Part shown: positions 18,999-30,340 of the stretch, piece by piece
Position numbering within the stretch: the stretch's first letter is position 1
Layout of the letters: each line of letters starts with the position of its first letter
NCBI RefSeq assembly: GCF_000350225.1
Contig: NW_005179167.1
Coordinates: 32,834-96,833, forward strand
Direction of reading: 5' to 3'
Origin: Chondrus crispus
Lineage: Eukaryota; Rhodophyta; Florideophyceae; Gigartinales; Gigartinaceae
Length of the DNA: 64,000 bases
Program-made: the position numbers and the translations under genes
The notes under the pieces: model-generated
What the model was told of the DNA's origin: nothing
What the model saw: the letters and a program-made list of their open reading frames with translations, nothing else
The model's database searches: none

Positions 18999-19813
18999 AT
19001 GGCTACGATCAAGCCAAATAAGCCGGAATGCTTTGATGGGAAACGTGATGAACTTGCTGTGGAAACGTTTTTGTACCAAGTCAAACAGTACCTACATATC
19101 ATCCAGATTAGCAACTCTGATGTCACCTTCGATGATATAACTAAGGTCTGCTTTGCATCTACATTCTTGAGGCACACTGGTGCTAGCTGGTGGCATGTCA
19201 AGGTTCAGTGTAATCAAGTTCCTGATGCCTGGGGAGAGTTTGAAAATGCTCTGCGGACTAAATTCGTACCACAAGACAGCCTTCGTAGAGCAAGGGATAA
19301 GCTTCGTAAGTTGACTCAGCGACCCTCTGTACCGCGTACTTGACAGAGATTGGAAATACAGTAATAGATATCCCTGGAATCACTGAAGATGAGAAGCTGG
19401 ACAAGTATTGCTCCGGGCTGAAGCCACAAGTGAAACTGGAAGTTCTCAAGTCGAATCCAACTTCTTTCGACCAAGCCGCTCAAGTTGCTCTCGGCGTTGA
19501 TAGTGCAATGTTTGGTGCTGGAATGTTCAATTCTTGGGGAGGACAATCGCGTGGCTTTAACAAGCCTACTTATCAGCCGATGGAGATAGGGAACATTGAA
19601 AAACGCCAACAGCACTACAGAGGAAGCCAATTCAGAAACAACAATATGAGTGAGCAGCAGAAGCGAGACTTCCAAAATAATGCATGCTTTACTTGCCACA
19701 AACCAGGCTGTAGACCATGGAAGCATCAGAGCGTCAGCAAAAGAATTACTGCGAAGAAAGTCACTTGGAATAATGCTCAGGTTGCAACAGACTCTGACTC
19801 GGGAAACGAGTAG
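18999..19813 (+). pseudogene. gag: Gypsy-1 gag, one frameshift
   Basis: ATG 18999 opens a Ty3/gypsy capsid protein: FDGKRD near the N-terminus, GASWWHV and AWGEFENAL match the Retrotrans_gag pattern (hydrophobic helix, WW pair, W-x-x-F). The frame breaks near 19,330 (stop after PSVPRT) and resumes in another frame with LDKYCSGLKP and a Gln/Asn-rich nucleocapsid. The zinc knuckle reads CFTCHKPGC-x4-H instead of C-x2-C-x4-H-x4-C: the His position holds Cys and the last Cys is missing, so metal binding is doubtful. Confidence 0.75.
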
Positions 19814-19833
19814 GTCCATCCGAAACTGATGTT

Positions 19834-20600
19834 GTGAATTACACTCAGGATGGACCTGAGTCGAGTGTATTGAAGAGTTCGTTGTCTGAAGTAAGGCATC
19901 TGAGAAGTGAGGTAAAGTCCCTAAAACGCGGAGAATTATCGGTTTCAGTGGAAAGACCAGAGTCGAATACAATGGTAAGTCATGAGGACTATATCCCTAC
20001 TGGTGAACCTATACCAGTAGAGCCGTTGATTGTACTGAATGGTTGGCTGCATGGAAAGCAGTTAAAGTACTCAAGGACGACGGATGGTAACACCAACGTT
20101 GTATCGACGCAGTTTTTGAGGAATAACAGGAAGTTATTCAAAATTGCAAAGGTACGGTCTTGTGTAAATCACTCTCAGAAAGACACTTCCAAGGAATCTG
20201 AGGAACTCATCATTAGTGGAACGTTGAAGTTGGGAACCCACGTCTACACATCTAACTGGGTAGTAGCCAACAGAAGATATGACGTTCTACTCGGAATGCC
20301 GTGGCATGTCTCTCACAACCCAAGAATTGATTACGTTCAACGGTTAGTGCAAGTCGGCGGTGATGAAATTCCTGTTGATTCCTTTGGCGATGAAAGGGTG
20401 CCAAAGATACAAGTGACGAACCTCCGCGTTAAGAAATTTCGACGGTTGCTTCGGAAGAGGAGTAAGTCGAATGATATTCAAGTATTCCAGGCTATCCAAG
20501 CGAATACGATGAACGGATATGATGGCGAGAGGGATTGCAATCCGAAGCTCGAGGCTCTTTTGCAGCAGTACGATGCTGTTTTCAAAAGTGAGGTACCCTG
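19834..20600 (+). pseudogene. Gypsy-1 aspartic protease, truncated before RT
   Basis: An overlapping frame after gag with a retropepsin-like layout: VLNGWLHG, then TTDGNTNVVSTQF where D-S/T-G-A is expected, and the C-terminal flap/strand block YDVLLGMPWH-x-x-HNPRIDY. The active-site triad appears displaced (TTDGN), so activity is unlikely. The ending LLQQYDAVF is the linker that normally leads into RT, but the sequence then diverges near 20,595. Confidence 0.65.
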
Positions 20601-20881
20601 TAGTGCAATAAGGGGTTGCACAAGGGGGTGAAGGGAAAAGAAACTAAGTTGGAATGTTAATACTGTAGTCCGAGATTGGGAGACACACGTGTGAATAATT
20701 GCACAGTTTTTATTTTAATTATTAATTTTATTTAGTTAATTAGTCAGTATTAATTTGGCTGACACTAGGTTAGATCTAAGGTCTAGCGCCGCGAGTTACT
20801 GTAGTGGCTCCGGCGGGGCGATATATACCTAAGCCCACTGGCCACCAAGTCAGTAAAGGTAACCCGAGTTGCCGGAGTTGA
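20601..20881. other. Junction DNA between Gypsy-1 and Gypsy-2
   Basis: AT-rich (20,700-20,770) with one CACACGTGTG. It matches neither Gypsy-1 coding sequence nor the LTR of Gypsy-3. It marks where both elements are truncated; gag and 5' LTR of Gypsy-2 are absent. Confidence 0.4.
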
Positions 20882-22300
20882 ATGTCGCCTTGGTCGAAGT
20901 CCGTCTCTACCAAGACGCTAGAACTAGACCGGACCCCGCGTGCTCGCCAAGGACACGGGGGGTATTGTCCAATAATACATCCCCTGTTTGCGGGAGCGAG
21001 CACGGGAACTCCTGCGGCGCCAATGCAGGAGAACGGGAGCGTAGAGGCCTCCGTAAGCCCGACGCTGGAGGAGAGCACCGCCGGGACACCGTCAACCCCG
21101 GTGATGCTGAGCGAACACGAGGGAAGTAATGAAGACCGAAAGGAGCCCGTCGATCTCCTAGCTTCCGTGAGCCAAGGCCCACCGACGAACAGTACTCCGC
21201 GTATGGACCCGAGCACTCGAGGGGGCGTCACCGAGCCGCGGACGTCCCAGGAAACGCGTACAAAGAAGCGCAAAAGGGGTCAACACCGAAAGCGAAAGCC
21301 CCGACGGAATGACCTCACCGATAAGGTCACGCCTAAGATAGTCGATGGCCTCGTGTGCCTCATGACGTCAAAAATATACAACGTCTTGGGTTCCGTGGAC
21401 ACCGGAGGCAACGCGTTCACGCCCCACACGATCGCCGTCGATACGTGTTCGCGGTACAACTTGGTGAGGAAGGCCGACCTTCCTCCCGACTGGACCCGTT
21501 GCGTGATACGGGACGCGCCATTACCCCGACTGGCTGGCGCGAACAGTAACCCGCTCCGACTTACGGCCGTCGTCCATCTCGCGGTCAGGTTGCGGAACAT
21601 GACGTTCCGCGCACCTTTCGTAGTGGCCGAACAGCTCGCTGTTCCCGTCCTACTTTGGACCGCGTTCATCGATGCCCACGTACGCAGCATAGACATCGAT
21701 GGCCAGAAGCTCAAACTTCTCCACGGTGGCTCCGTAGCCATCGTCGACGGGAAGGGGGAGCCGACTCCCCCTACCAGGCGACGCGGACGCCAAACGAGCC
21801 GACCGGATGTACGCGAGGAGGCCCCGCAGGCGATCCGCATCGCCCGCTGGGTTACCATCCCCGCGATGTCACAAGCCCGAGTGCGTGTGACAACAGCGGG
21901 GAGGGCGTCGTGTTCCTGGAGCCCAAGCCCTCACTCCAACACCGACATGGAGTGAGGTTGACGAATGGCGTCGCGGAGGTTCTACCGAATCAGACCTTCG
22001 ACGTCATCGTCGCGAACTTCTCGCGACAGGAGAGGCGGCTTCCGAAGCACACCGTCGTGGGATACGCGAAGCGCAACCCCCTTGCGATCCTCACGCCCGA
22101 ACGGAGGGTCGCCGAGGGGATCGCGCACGCGCCACACCTGACTGACTTGACCGATCAAGTCGGGGAGGTAGGAGTTGGCCGATCCAACTCCGACGACCAG
22201 ACCACCGCGGGTGACGGAGAGGTTGACACGGACGAACGGTCACCTTCATACCGCCCGACGGCGGGGGTACTGTACCCCCACAGAATAAGGATCCCGAAAA
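20882..22300 (+). pseudogene. Gypsy-2 protease region, frameshifted
   Basis: Frame 20882-21955 aligns with the Gypsy-3 protein. After a Ser/Pro/Thr-rich linker and a basic patch (KKRKRGQHRKRK) comes a retropepsin-like core: AVDTCSRYNLV in place of the usual D-T/S-G-A motif, then FVVAEQLAVPVLL and AFIDAHVRSIDI. A frameshift near 21,900 moves the rest (VFLEPKPS onward, with an HTVVGYAKRNP block) into another frame, and a second near 22,265 leads into RT. The DTCS motif is the same in Gypsy-3 and so looks like a family trait rather than decay. Confidence 0.65.
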
Positions 22301-22307
22301 TCCACCG

Positions 22308-24425
22308 ATGGATTGGGAAAAAGAGGTTGACTTGTCATACATCGAGGATGACCAGCTCCGTGGCCACGTACTTGAGATGCTCCGTAAGCACTCGAGTCTG
22401 TGGAGCGGTGCGCTCGGAACGATCCGGGCCACGGAGCACCGCATTGCCCTCGAACCGGGTACGAAGCCGATACGCTCGATGCCCTACCGCAAGGGGTGCG
22501 CGATGCGCGAAATGGTCGCGAAGGAGGTCACCAAGATGTTGAACGCAGGGGTTATCGAACCCGCGAGCACCGAGTGGGCGTCCCCGGTGGTGCTCGTACC
22601 GAAGAAAGACGGCTCTCTTCGGTTCTGTGTAGATTATCAGCGTCTCAACGCGAAGACAGCAGCGGATTCGTATCCGCTGCCGCGTATGGACGACTGCATC
22701 GACTCGTTAGGAGATGCAGCCGTCTTTACGACGTTGGACTGCAATTCCGGTTATTGGCAGATCCCGGTCGCTCCGGAGGACCGGGATAAGACAACCTTTA
22801 CGACGCACATGGGCACGTTTCGCCACCTTCGGATGCCGTTCGGACTAAAAGGGGCACCGGCCACCTTCCAACGCGCCCTGGATATTATTCTTTCACGCGT
22901 TCGCTGGCAAATGTGCCTCGTCTATCTCGATGACGTTATAGTGTTCTCGAGTACGCACGCGGAACATGCGAAGCATCTCAACACTGTCTTGAGCTTGCTT
23001 GGGAGTGCCGGAATCTCCCTCAAGCTCAAGAAGTGTAGCTTCTTTCAGCCGAAGGCACACTACCTGGGGCACGTCATTTCCCCAGGTAAGTTAAGCTTGG
23101 CGGACACGGCGGCCGATGCCTTCAAGACGTTCACGTTCCCCAGGACACTTACGCAAGTGCGCTCGTTCCTCGGGGCGTGCAACGTATACCGCCAATTCGT
23201 TAAGGGGTTCGCGAAGATAGCGCGTCCTCTGACCGACATGACGCGCAAGGATGCGGATCCTGACTTCTACAACCCCACGGAGGCCCAACTGAACGCCTTC
23301 GAGAACCTCAAGAAGTGTATGATCGCTCCGCCGATCCTCGCGCTACAGCGGTACGGCCGTCCGTACATGATCGACACGGACGCGAGTGCCTACCAGCTTG
23401 GCTGCACGCTGCTCCAGGAGCACGACCAGCCAAACGATTGGCGCCCCGTAGGCTATTGGTCCTACTCGCTGAACGACAGCGAGCGCAACTACAGCGCCAC
23501 GGAACGCGAGTGCTTCGCTGTAGTGTGGGCCGTCCGCACACTACGGCCGTACGTAGAAGAAACAAAGGTCACCGTCCGAACGGATCACGACACCTTGAGG
23601 TGGCTCATGTCCCTCACAGAGAGTTCCGGCAGACTCACCCGGTGGCGGCTACGTCTAGCTGAATACGACTTCACCATTCAATACCGCCCCGGGCGCGTGC
23701 ATCAGGTGCCCGATGCCCTGTCACGCCTCGTGTCGCCTCGTGTCGCCGATGACCCTGGCCCCACCGTCGAGGTGGATGACGACACTTCCACCTTCAACGG
23801 GGGTACGATCGTTCGAGACGTATCGAACGAGCTCGCGGACCACGTTTGTACCGCGAGCTGTGACCATCAGGCCGTCCATGTCTTCATGACGACACGGAAC
23901 CAAGCCGGGTCAAGGACGAGGTCATGCGTACGAACGCGCAACGAACCGCGAGGCGACGACGAATCCCCCGCTCTCCAAGGACCCACTTCTTTTTGGGAGG
24001 AGAACGACGAGTTGGACGCCGCCGACATCGAGCGCGCCGAAGACCCCGAAGCCGGCGCGCCCGACTCTCCGGTCGCGCCACCGCAGGACGACCTCCTGGC
24101 TCCTCTTACGATAGAGGAGATAGCCGAGGAGCAACACGTGGATGACTTCTGCCAAACCGTCTTGGCACGACAGTCAGAGTCCCGGGACTCTGCGTTCTTC
24201 GAGGAACACCAAGGGGTGCTCAAACGGAGACACCCCTTCGATCCTGATATCGTCCAGGTGGTGGAACCTCGGACGCTCCGCGCTAGGCTCCTCCGCCTGT
24301 GCCACAACCCGGCCATCTCGAGACACCCGGGCCAGAATCGTATGTACTTCGCCCTTCGACGCGAGTACTACTGGCCCCATCTCGCTGCAGATGTCGCTGC
24401 CACGGTGCGAGGGTGTCGGACCTGA
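22308..24425 (+). pseudogene. pol: Gypsy-2 reverse transcriptase, RNase H and integrase zinc domain
   Basis: An open frame of 705 residues. RT carries VPKKDGSLRFCVDYQ, LDCNSGYWQI, the PFGLKGAPATFQ block and the catalytic YLDD (in CLVYLDDVIVFS). RNase H has DTDAS and LGC, with NYSATERECFAVVWA and the TDHDTLRWL strand. The start of integrase shows the H-x-H-C-x2-C zinc fold: HNPAISRHPG, then CRT before TGA at 24423-24425. The Gypsy-3 copy reads CRTC here, so the fourth zinc ligand (TGC) was lost in creating TGA. Confidence 0.88.
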
Positions 24426-25594
24426 GAGATGAACCGGGTCAAGTTGCGGAAACACCTCAACCGTTTGAGGTTGTTCCCCGCCAAGCGGCCACTCGAGAGC
24501 CTTTCGATTGACATCTTGGGTCCGCTCCCGAAGACGAAGGCAGGAAAACGTTTCCTCCTCGTTATCACAGACCGCTTCACTAAGTTAACACAAGTTGTCG
24601 CGCTTCGAACAGTGACCGCGTACACTGTCGCGACAGCATTCTGTGACGCATGGGTCTTCAAATACGGCGTTCCGCGTTCGCAGTTGTCGGACAACGGTCC
24701 TCAATTTAACGCGAAGTTCTTCCACAGCGTGTGTCGCGTACTGGGGATAAATAACTTATACACGTCCGTGCATCATCCCCAGACGAATGGACAGGTTGAA
24801 CGTTACAACCGGACTATCGCGTCGATCCTTCGGAACTACGTCAACGAGCATCAGGATGATTGGGACGTGTACGTGGGACCACTTACGTACGCGTACAATT
24901 CCCACGTCCACCGAAACACGCGTACGAAACCCTTTGAGCTCGTGCTCAGCAGACCCCCGGCGAAGTTCTCTCTTCGAAGAGCCGACGGGGACGCGCCCCT
25001 CTGGACAGGGGAACTCAACGCGCAGAGTTTCTCAAGACCTTGGACGAGACCACCCAAAAAGCTTACGAAAGCTTGCATCGTACGCAAGTCCGCTACAAAC
25101 GCGACTTCGATAAACGCTTACGAAGAATTAACACGCTACTCAAGCCGGGGGACTACGTGTACCTCAACCCCACCGATGGGGCGAAGACGTCCAACAAGCT
25201 CGCGTCACCTGCCGTTGGACCATGCCGCGTACTGGCCAACGACAAACGAACCATCACGATCGACCGTGATGGGGTGACGGAGCGCGTCTCGGCAGACCGC
25301 TGCGTGTACGCGCCCCCTCGGACGGACGCGCCACGAGCAAGTGCAACAACCCCAGGTGACCTTGCCGACAAGGTCACCAAGGGCACGCAGTACGCCGTCG
25401 AGCGTCTGCTCAGGCATTGCGTGGTAGAGGACGGAACTACGGAGTTCCTCATCAAGTGGGCTGACTACGACCAACCCACTTGGACTGCACGAACACATGT
25501 CCCCGAGGAGCTAGTGTCGCGATACGCGCAGCGACTGAGAACGCGTACAGGAAGAGACCTCTCCTCCGAAGTGAACGCGGTCGTTCACTCTTGA
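24426..25594 (+). pseudogene. Gypsy-2 integrase core and chromodomain
   Basis: Same frame as RT after the TGA. The D-D-E triad is visible: SIDILGPLPK, then LSDNGPQFNAKF, then NGQVERYNRTI. A frameshift near 25,005 moves the C-terminal part to the frame opening at 25040: RYKRDFDKR, the GDYVYLNP strand, then a chromodomain (about 25,386-25,540) with YAVERLL, EFLIKWADYDQPTW and VPEELV. A chromodomain at the integrase C-terminus defines chromoviruses, where it is known to steer integration to marked chromatin. The stop is TGA at 25592, within the hairpin cassette. Confidence 0.85.
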
Positions 25595-25604
25595 GGAGGG
25601 GGCC
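25571..25604 (+). repeat. Hairpin + polypurine cassette 1 of Gypsy-2, over the pol stop codon
   Basis: GTGAACG and CGTTCAC form a short stem, followed by TCTTGAGGAGGGGGCC. It encodes the last pol residues (VNAVVHS, stop). The same 34 bases recur at 30306-30339 with two mismatches, and twice in Gypsy-3. The G-rich part resembles a polypurine tract. Confidence 0.8.
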
Positions 25605-28600
25605 CCCAACCGCTTCGTCTCCTCGTAATTAACACGTCGCGGTTAGGAACAGATGACGCGGGCGGACGGACAAATGCACCCGAGCGAGGGTGGCAAACGA
25701 AAGCGCGAGACGCCAAAACGTATTGACCGTCAAGCTCATCGAACACGACCGACGTCATCGACAAAGCGCGAAAAGCGAAGACAGTACGGACTGTACAACG
25801 GAAATGGCAAGCCCTGGAACATCGAGTACAGGAGGGGAGGATACGATCTCCCAAGAAACGGGAGAGCGTCACGATAACACTCGCCGATCGAGTGCTCGAA
25901 TCGTAAAACAAGAGCGACGCCAATACGTATGGACAGTCCAAGCTCACTGCGCGACACAAAAATACCAAGCGGCACGAACCGCGGGCAACGCAATGTGTCG
26001 CGTAGTCACCAACGAGAGGCAGGAGGCGACGCCACCCTCCTAGCCAGGAAATGACGCGAGCGGTCGCGACGAGCTCTACGCGTCGAGAGACTCACGATCC
26101 CGCGAGCGCGCACGACCGAAGAGGTACCGATGGGAAAAGGGCGGGCCTACAAGAACTAAAAAGCCGCGCGGGGTGCCCAAACCTCAAGTCAATCCGTTAC
26201 CACGTACCCAAAATAATTTGGGGGAACGGACCAAAAATAGGTGAAAATAAGGTCCGAATGACACTGTATGCCAAGCAACCGCTGCCGAGGGCCTGGCAAC
26301 AAACCGCCACCACCCCCCCTCGAAAATAATCCAAAACAAAGGGGTGACGTACAGTGGGGCAAGACGCACGTGCGCATATGACCGACAGGACAAGTGTTGT
26401 CAAGGGCGACACGGAATCGGACAGCGGAAAGCAGCGCGCGGAGCGCGTTGCCGTTCGTTGAGGTATGAACCACACTACAACGAGAGGGGATAAGAGCGGA
26501 GTCACCGACCCGCCCTGTCGCCGCGCCGACCCGCTGGCGCGGACCCACGCAAGCCGCACGAAGCGAACTACGACGAAGCTCCCTCGACTAGCAGCGCCCC
26601 TTCGTCCACGCAAAGGATGCGCACGCAAATCCATCGCTGGCGCAGTCACATCTCCGCAGCGCGACCCGGCCACCCGTAAGTGTGCAACTTCCCTCCCGTA
26701 GCCACGACGGTCAACTCCGCGGCAAGCAACAGGTGTACGTATCACCATAAGCGACAATAACGCGCCTCCCCGAGGGGAGGAGGGCGAGGCCGGGCAAGGC
26801 GCGTGGATGGATTCGACTACATGGGCGGCGAAACGACGCCTCACCAAGACCGAGGCATCGCAGAGGCGCTCGAGACGGGTCGCACGCGATTAACCGCGGA
26901 ACGGGTACCCGAGGCACCAGTCTCCCTACGCACAAACTCGCCAATATCTCCCGAGTAACCCGCACGGGGCGAATCTGAGGGAGTCGCATCGCCAACTGCA
27001 CGGGTAGGCGGCGAAGCGTAATTTCAAGAAGGATGAAGTTGAAAGCGTAAGGCGAGAACCGACGAAAGCAGACCACGACGGGGGACCGTGGTCGCCGCGG
27101 AACATGAGCACGGCGTCGCACGCCCGACCAGCATCGGTCGTGATGCGGGCGCGGCCCTGCTGCTCACTCCTCCCAGTTAGGACCCGGTCGACGGCGAAGA
27201 AGAGACGAAGTTCCGAACGACTTATGATCTCACCCCTCGATTATCGAGAGCTGCGCGCACGGCTCGAATTATCCGCGAAGTACCTTGCAGAAGGCTAGCT
27301 CGACTCCGTCCCCCTTCCGTCATTACGCGTCGTCGTCGCCGGTGTGCTCGGCAACCACCACTGCGCGCACGCGTCAAGAGCACCAAATCGAAGCCGTCGT
27401 CAAGGGAGTCGACTCTGGGTCACGTAACCTCGCCCCAGCCGCGTCGCGCGGTACCGACCGGCGTGCGCGCCGTCTTGCGTCACGCGACGGTGGGGGGTCG
27501 CTCTCGACCAGCGGCCGGTTCCAAGCCCGATACACACGGAGAAACTTTAAGCGGTCGCACGCGGTCACCGGCGGACCGGCGACCCATGGCACGTGTCTCT
27601 TTACGCTCCAACGCCCCATTGCCTTTCGACGGCGCTTCATGAAGCATATTAGAAGGAAGACTCCGCAAATCGTATCGCCCCTCAGTAGGCGTCAAGAACG
27701 TGCAAACGAACCCATCGTCGGGACCTTCACTTATTTGTCGCGCACCCTCGTTGCGCGTACACGTAAGCGTACACTCTTCTACTCGTAGCCTCAATAGGCG
27801 GGACCCTGCGACACATATTAGGCGAGCGCACCGTCTTAGCGGCAACCACGCGCCTCCTCGGTCGCAGACGGACGAAGTCTGCGTAGAAGGGGGAGGTTAA
27901 GTGGTGCTCGAAAGACGACCACTCACGGCCCACGGTCAGCGGCGAATCGACACCCCGGGACCCCTCCGGAGGGGAGAGAGGCCGACTGCGGTCGTGACCG
28001 TGGAAAACGTGTAACGTGATGGGGGCTCTGGACGTCGACCCGTTACCCCTTACCCACCTTACCGGAAGGGATCGGATGAAGGAGGCCGTCGACGCACTAC
28101 CTCCGGCGCCAGCCGGTTGACACCCCTGCCACAGGAGTAAGTCAATCTAACATGCCAGTGGTCCATGAGCAGCGGAAGCCGGACGCCGTATGTCTGAGCG
28201 GGCGGCGCAAGCCCCCCTACCTCTCTTTTTCTCGACATCTTCCTCGTGGATGAAAAACACCGCAACTCCAATCAAGGAAGCATCCCAAAGCGTCCCCACA
28301 CCGCCCGCAAGTAGACCATAGCACTGGCGGCAGAGCACGAACGGGTACTTGAGCAGTACAAAAACAAGGGCGGTAGAGCGCCCGTCGCACGCGATAAGAG
28401 AAGGGGGAAAGGTGGGCGAGCACGACGACGAAGGAGAGCGTGAGGACAGAACACTCGGAAAGATGCAGGAAAAGTGTGTGTGTACGCTAAGGGAATTGAG
28501 TGTGACTACTGGAGACTGTATTATGATGGGTCAGCTCACATCGGCCTCAACGGCGAAATTCGAAAGCATACCCGGCGGTACATTGTGGAAAGCAAGTCCC

Positions 28601-30305
28601 CGGCGCCGCCCGAGGATGACATCGGTGAGCACAGTCGTGGACCATAATGCCCTTCTAGAGGCGCTGGGTTCAGAGATGGGAGATGGTGGCAAAGGTGTTG
28701 GTCCAAAACAGAAGACCAACTGCCATCTCATGGAATCGTCCAATCTTACAGTTATTCTAGAACCGTTGGAGGTCGACCGCAGAAGTACAAGTGCCCATGG
28801 ATATTTACGAACAACAACGCGCCTTTCGTGGAACCGATTAATCTGTCTGCGTACGCAAGTACTGAGATGTCTCGGAATGCTGACGGCCGTCGCGCAGTGC
28901 CTTAACCGCGAGCGGAGGGGACACACCCCTGGACAGACCACAGGCGGTTGGGCGGCGACATTACTCCATAGGACACCGGTTTTGTAAAGGCGATCGCGGT
29001 CCCAGAGAGCGGAACGCGAAGCGCCGTCCCCGACGCACCTCCGAGTCAGCCAACGAACCAAACAGAAGACGCAAAAATGCTTCCTCCCGTCTTCTCCTCG
29101 CCAACTCTCACGCTTCACAGCGTGTTCCGCCGCAGCTAAAGAGGAGATTACGGGCAGGGCATTGCCCGATCGTCGATAGGAAGCTCAGGGACGAGCTTTT
29201 GGGGACGAAAGAAGTGTGCCTCCAGGGCGCGTACAAATAGTCCAAGAAGCAAATATAATAGGTTCTCAAGAAGCCACAAGCAAGTGGTCGAGAAACGGGG
29301 TGCAGGACTACGTGCGAGCGAGACGCGACGAACAAGTCGGAGCCGCGACCGACAGGACATGCGCCCCGCCGTTCAACGAACCGACTCGCAATGCGAATTA
29401 GATTAAGCGACAACCTCTGTGACTCGGAACCAGCGCCTCTATGCTGAGAGGAGGGCTTGGAAGTGTTGGAGTGGCATTTAGTGAACCTAACTACGGCTCA
29501 GCAGAGGAGAGGTCGTGACCCAGGGCTGTCCCACATCAACGCCTCTACAGTCGCCCAGAGAGTAATCGCGGCTGCACCAAGCGCCCCAGAGAAGGACGCT
29601 TTTCGCGAGACGCCAGCACGCGGGGTGCTGTACGGACTAAATCGGAAGGAGCATGGCTTCTCAAATGTAATCCCCCCGTACAACGTAGAATATAAGTAAG
29701 AAGAGGAGAAGGACTGATCGAAACTCCTACCCAAGTGAGGCCGGACACTCGCACACGTGGCACACTCCGCCAGGCGCAGCTGCACGGGCAGTATGGACGT
29801 AATACAACAGGACGACACCCATCGCTGTCCAGTTGGACACCTGCCGTCGCGAGGATCGGGGGGGGGGTACTTCAAGGCTGAAATCTTCAGGCTGTGGACC
29901 ACCATGGGGAGGATCTGCTAGCGGAGATGCAGATATCACCTCGCTACAAAGGAGACAGCCCGAAACGGTGGCAGGACGGCAAGGGACGGCGTCGTGACGA
30001 GGGCGCACTCTGAGGATTTGGGGGTTCGATAACCCCTCGATCATACGCGCAGGCAAAGGGGACAGGCCAGCACACGCATAGACGAACGTTGTGAGAGAGA
30101 AGGCAGCGAAAGATGACGCCCGCGCAAAGACGCGGGGAAAGGGGAAGGTGAATCGAAGGGTCACGCGTAAGGGGGAGGACCGAGGCGCGGACGGAAATGT
30201 GTCGATCGGGGAGCGACGCGGAGGAATACGCCGGCTAGCGAGGAGATAAGACCAAGACACGGGAAGGGATCAGATCAGACATGGTTTCTTCCGCACTCCT
30301 CAAGG
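25605..30305. other. Gypsy-2 post-pol region
   Basis: 4.7 kb between the two cassettes, high in CG dinucleotides, with no long sense frame. Short matches to the Gypsy-3 post-pol region (ACGTATTGAC just after cassette 1, for example) show common descent with strong divergence. The 3' part carries remnants of an antisense gene (listed separately). Frames such as 26197-26847 and 28531-29118 (both minus) lie here; only part of the latter stretch shows weak likeness to the Gypsy-3 antisense protein. Confidence 0.5.
29727..30282 (-). pseudogene. Antisense gene remnant in Gypsy-2
   Basis: On the strand opposite to pol, ATG at 30282 begins MSDLIPSRV, matching MSDPLPVVL at the start of the Gypsy-3 antisense gene. 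Both ATGs sit 23-25 nt from the cassette next to the LTR. After an early TAG the frame opens again. In the frame 30260-29727 the segment YACAGLSPLPAR-x4-LSNPQILRVR aligns with YARSGITVG-x7-LRPDLLRIR of Gypsy-3. Beyond that it decays; a weaker match (ST-x8-IHGHLY) lies near 28,800. Product unknown. Confidence 0.5.
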
Positions 30306-30340
30306 GTGAACGCTGACGTTCACTCTTGAGGAGGGGGCCG
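30306..30340 (+). promoter_or_regulatory. Hairpin + polypurine cassette 2 (3' PPT) of Gypsy-2
   Basis: A stem (TCCTCAAGGGTGAACG upstream pairing with CGTTCACTCTTGAGGA, one mismatch) is followed by GAGGAGGGGGCCG directly before the LTR. The position is that of the plus-strand primer of an LTR retrotransposon. Confidence 0.7.

Larger units (their letters stand above)
18008..20600 (+). mobile_element. Gypsy-1: truncated Ty3/gypsy element (gag and protease only)
   Basis: The region 18,008-18,998 has two TATAAAA sites (18,012 and 18,550) and four degenerate copies of a GGGCnGGAGnGCC unit (around 18,326, 18,370, 18,402 and 18,481), fitting an LTR or leader. A TGG-starting sequence near 18,825 could be a primer site. 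Gag and protease follow. The element stops at about 20,595, in the linker where reverse transcriptase should begin, so RT, RNase H and integrase are lost. It is unrelated in sequence to Gypsy-2 and Gypsy-3. Confidence 0.6.

Noticed and set aside
26197-26847. 216-residue minus-strand frame in the Gypsy-2 post-pol region
   Set aside because: Arg/Val/Ala/Ser-rich chance frame in CG-rich DNA; no similarity to the Gypsy-3 antisense protein noticed.
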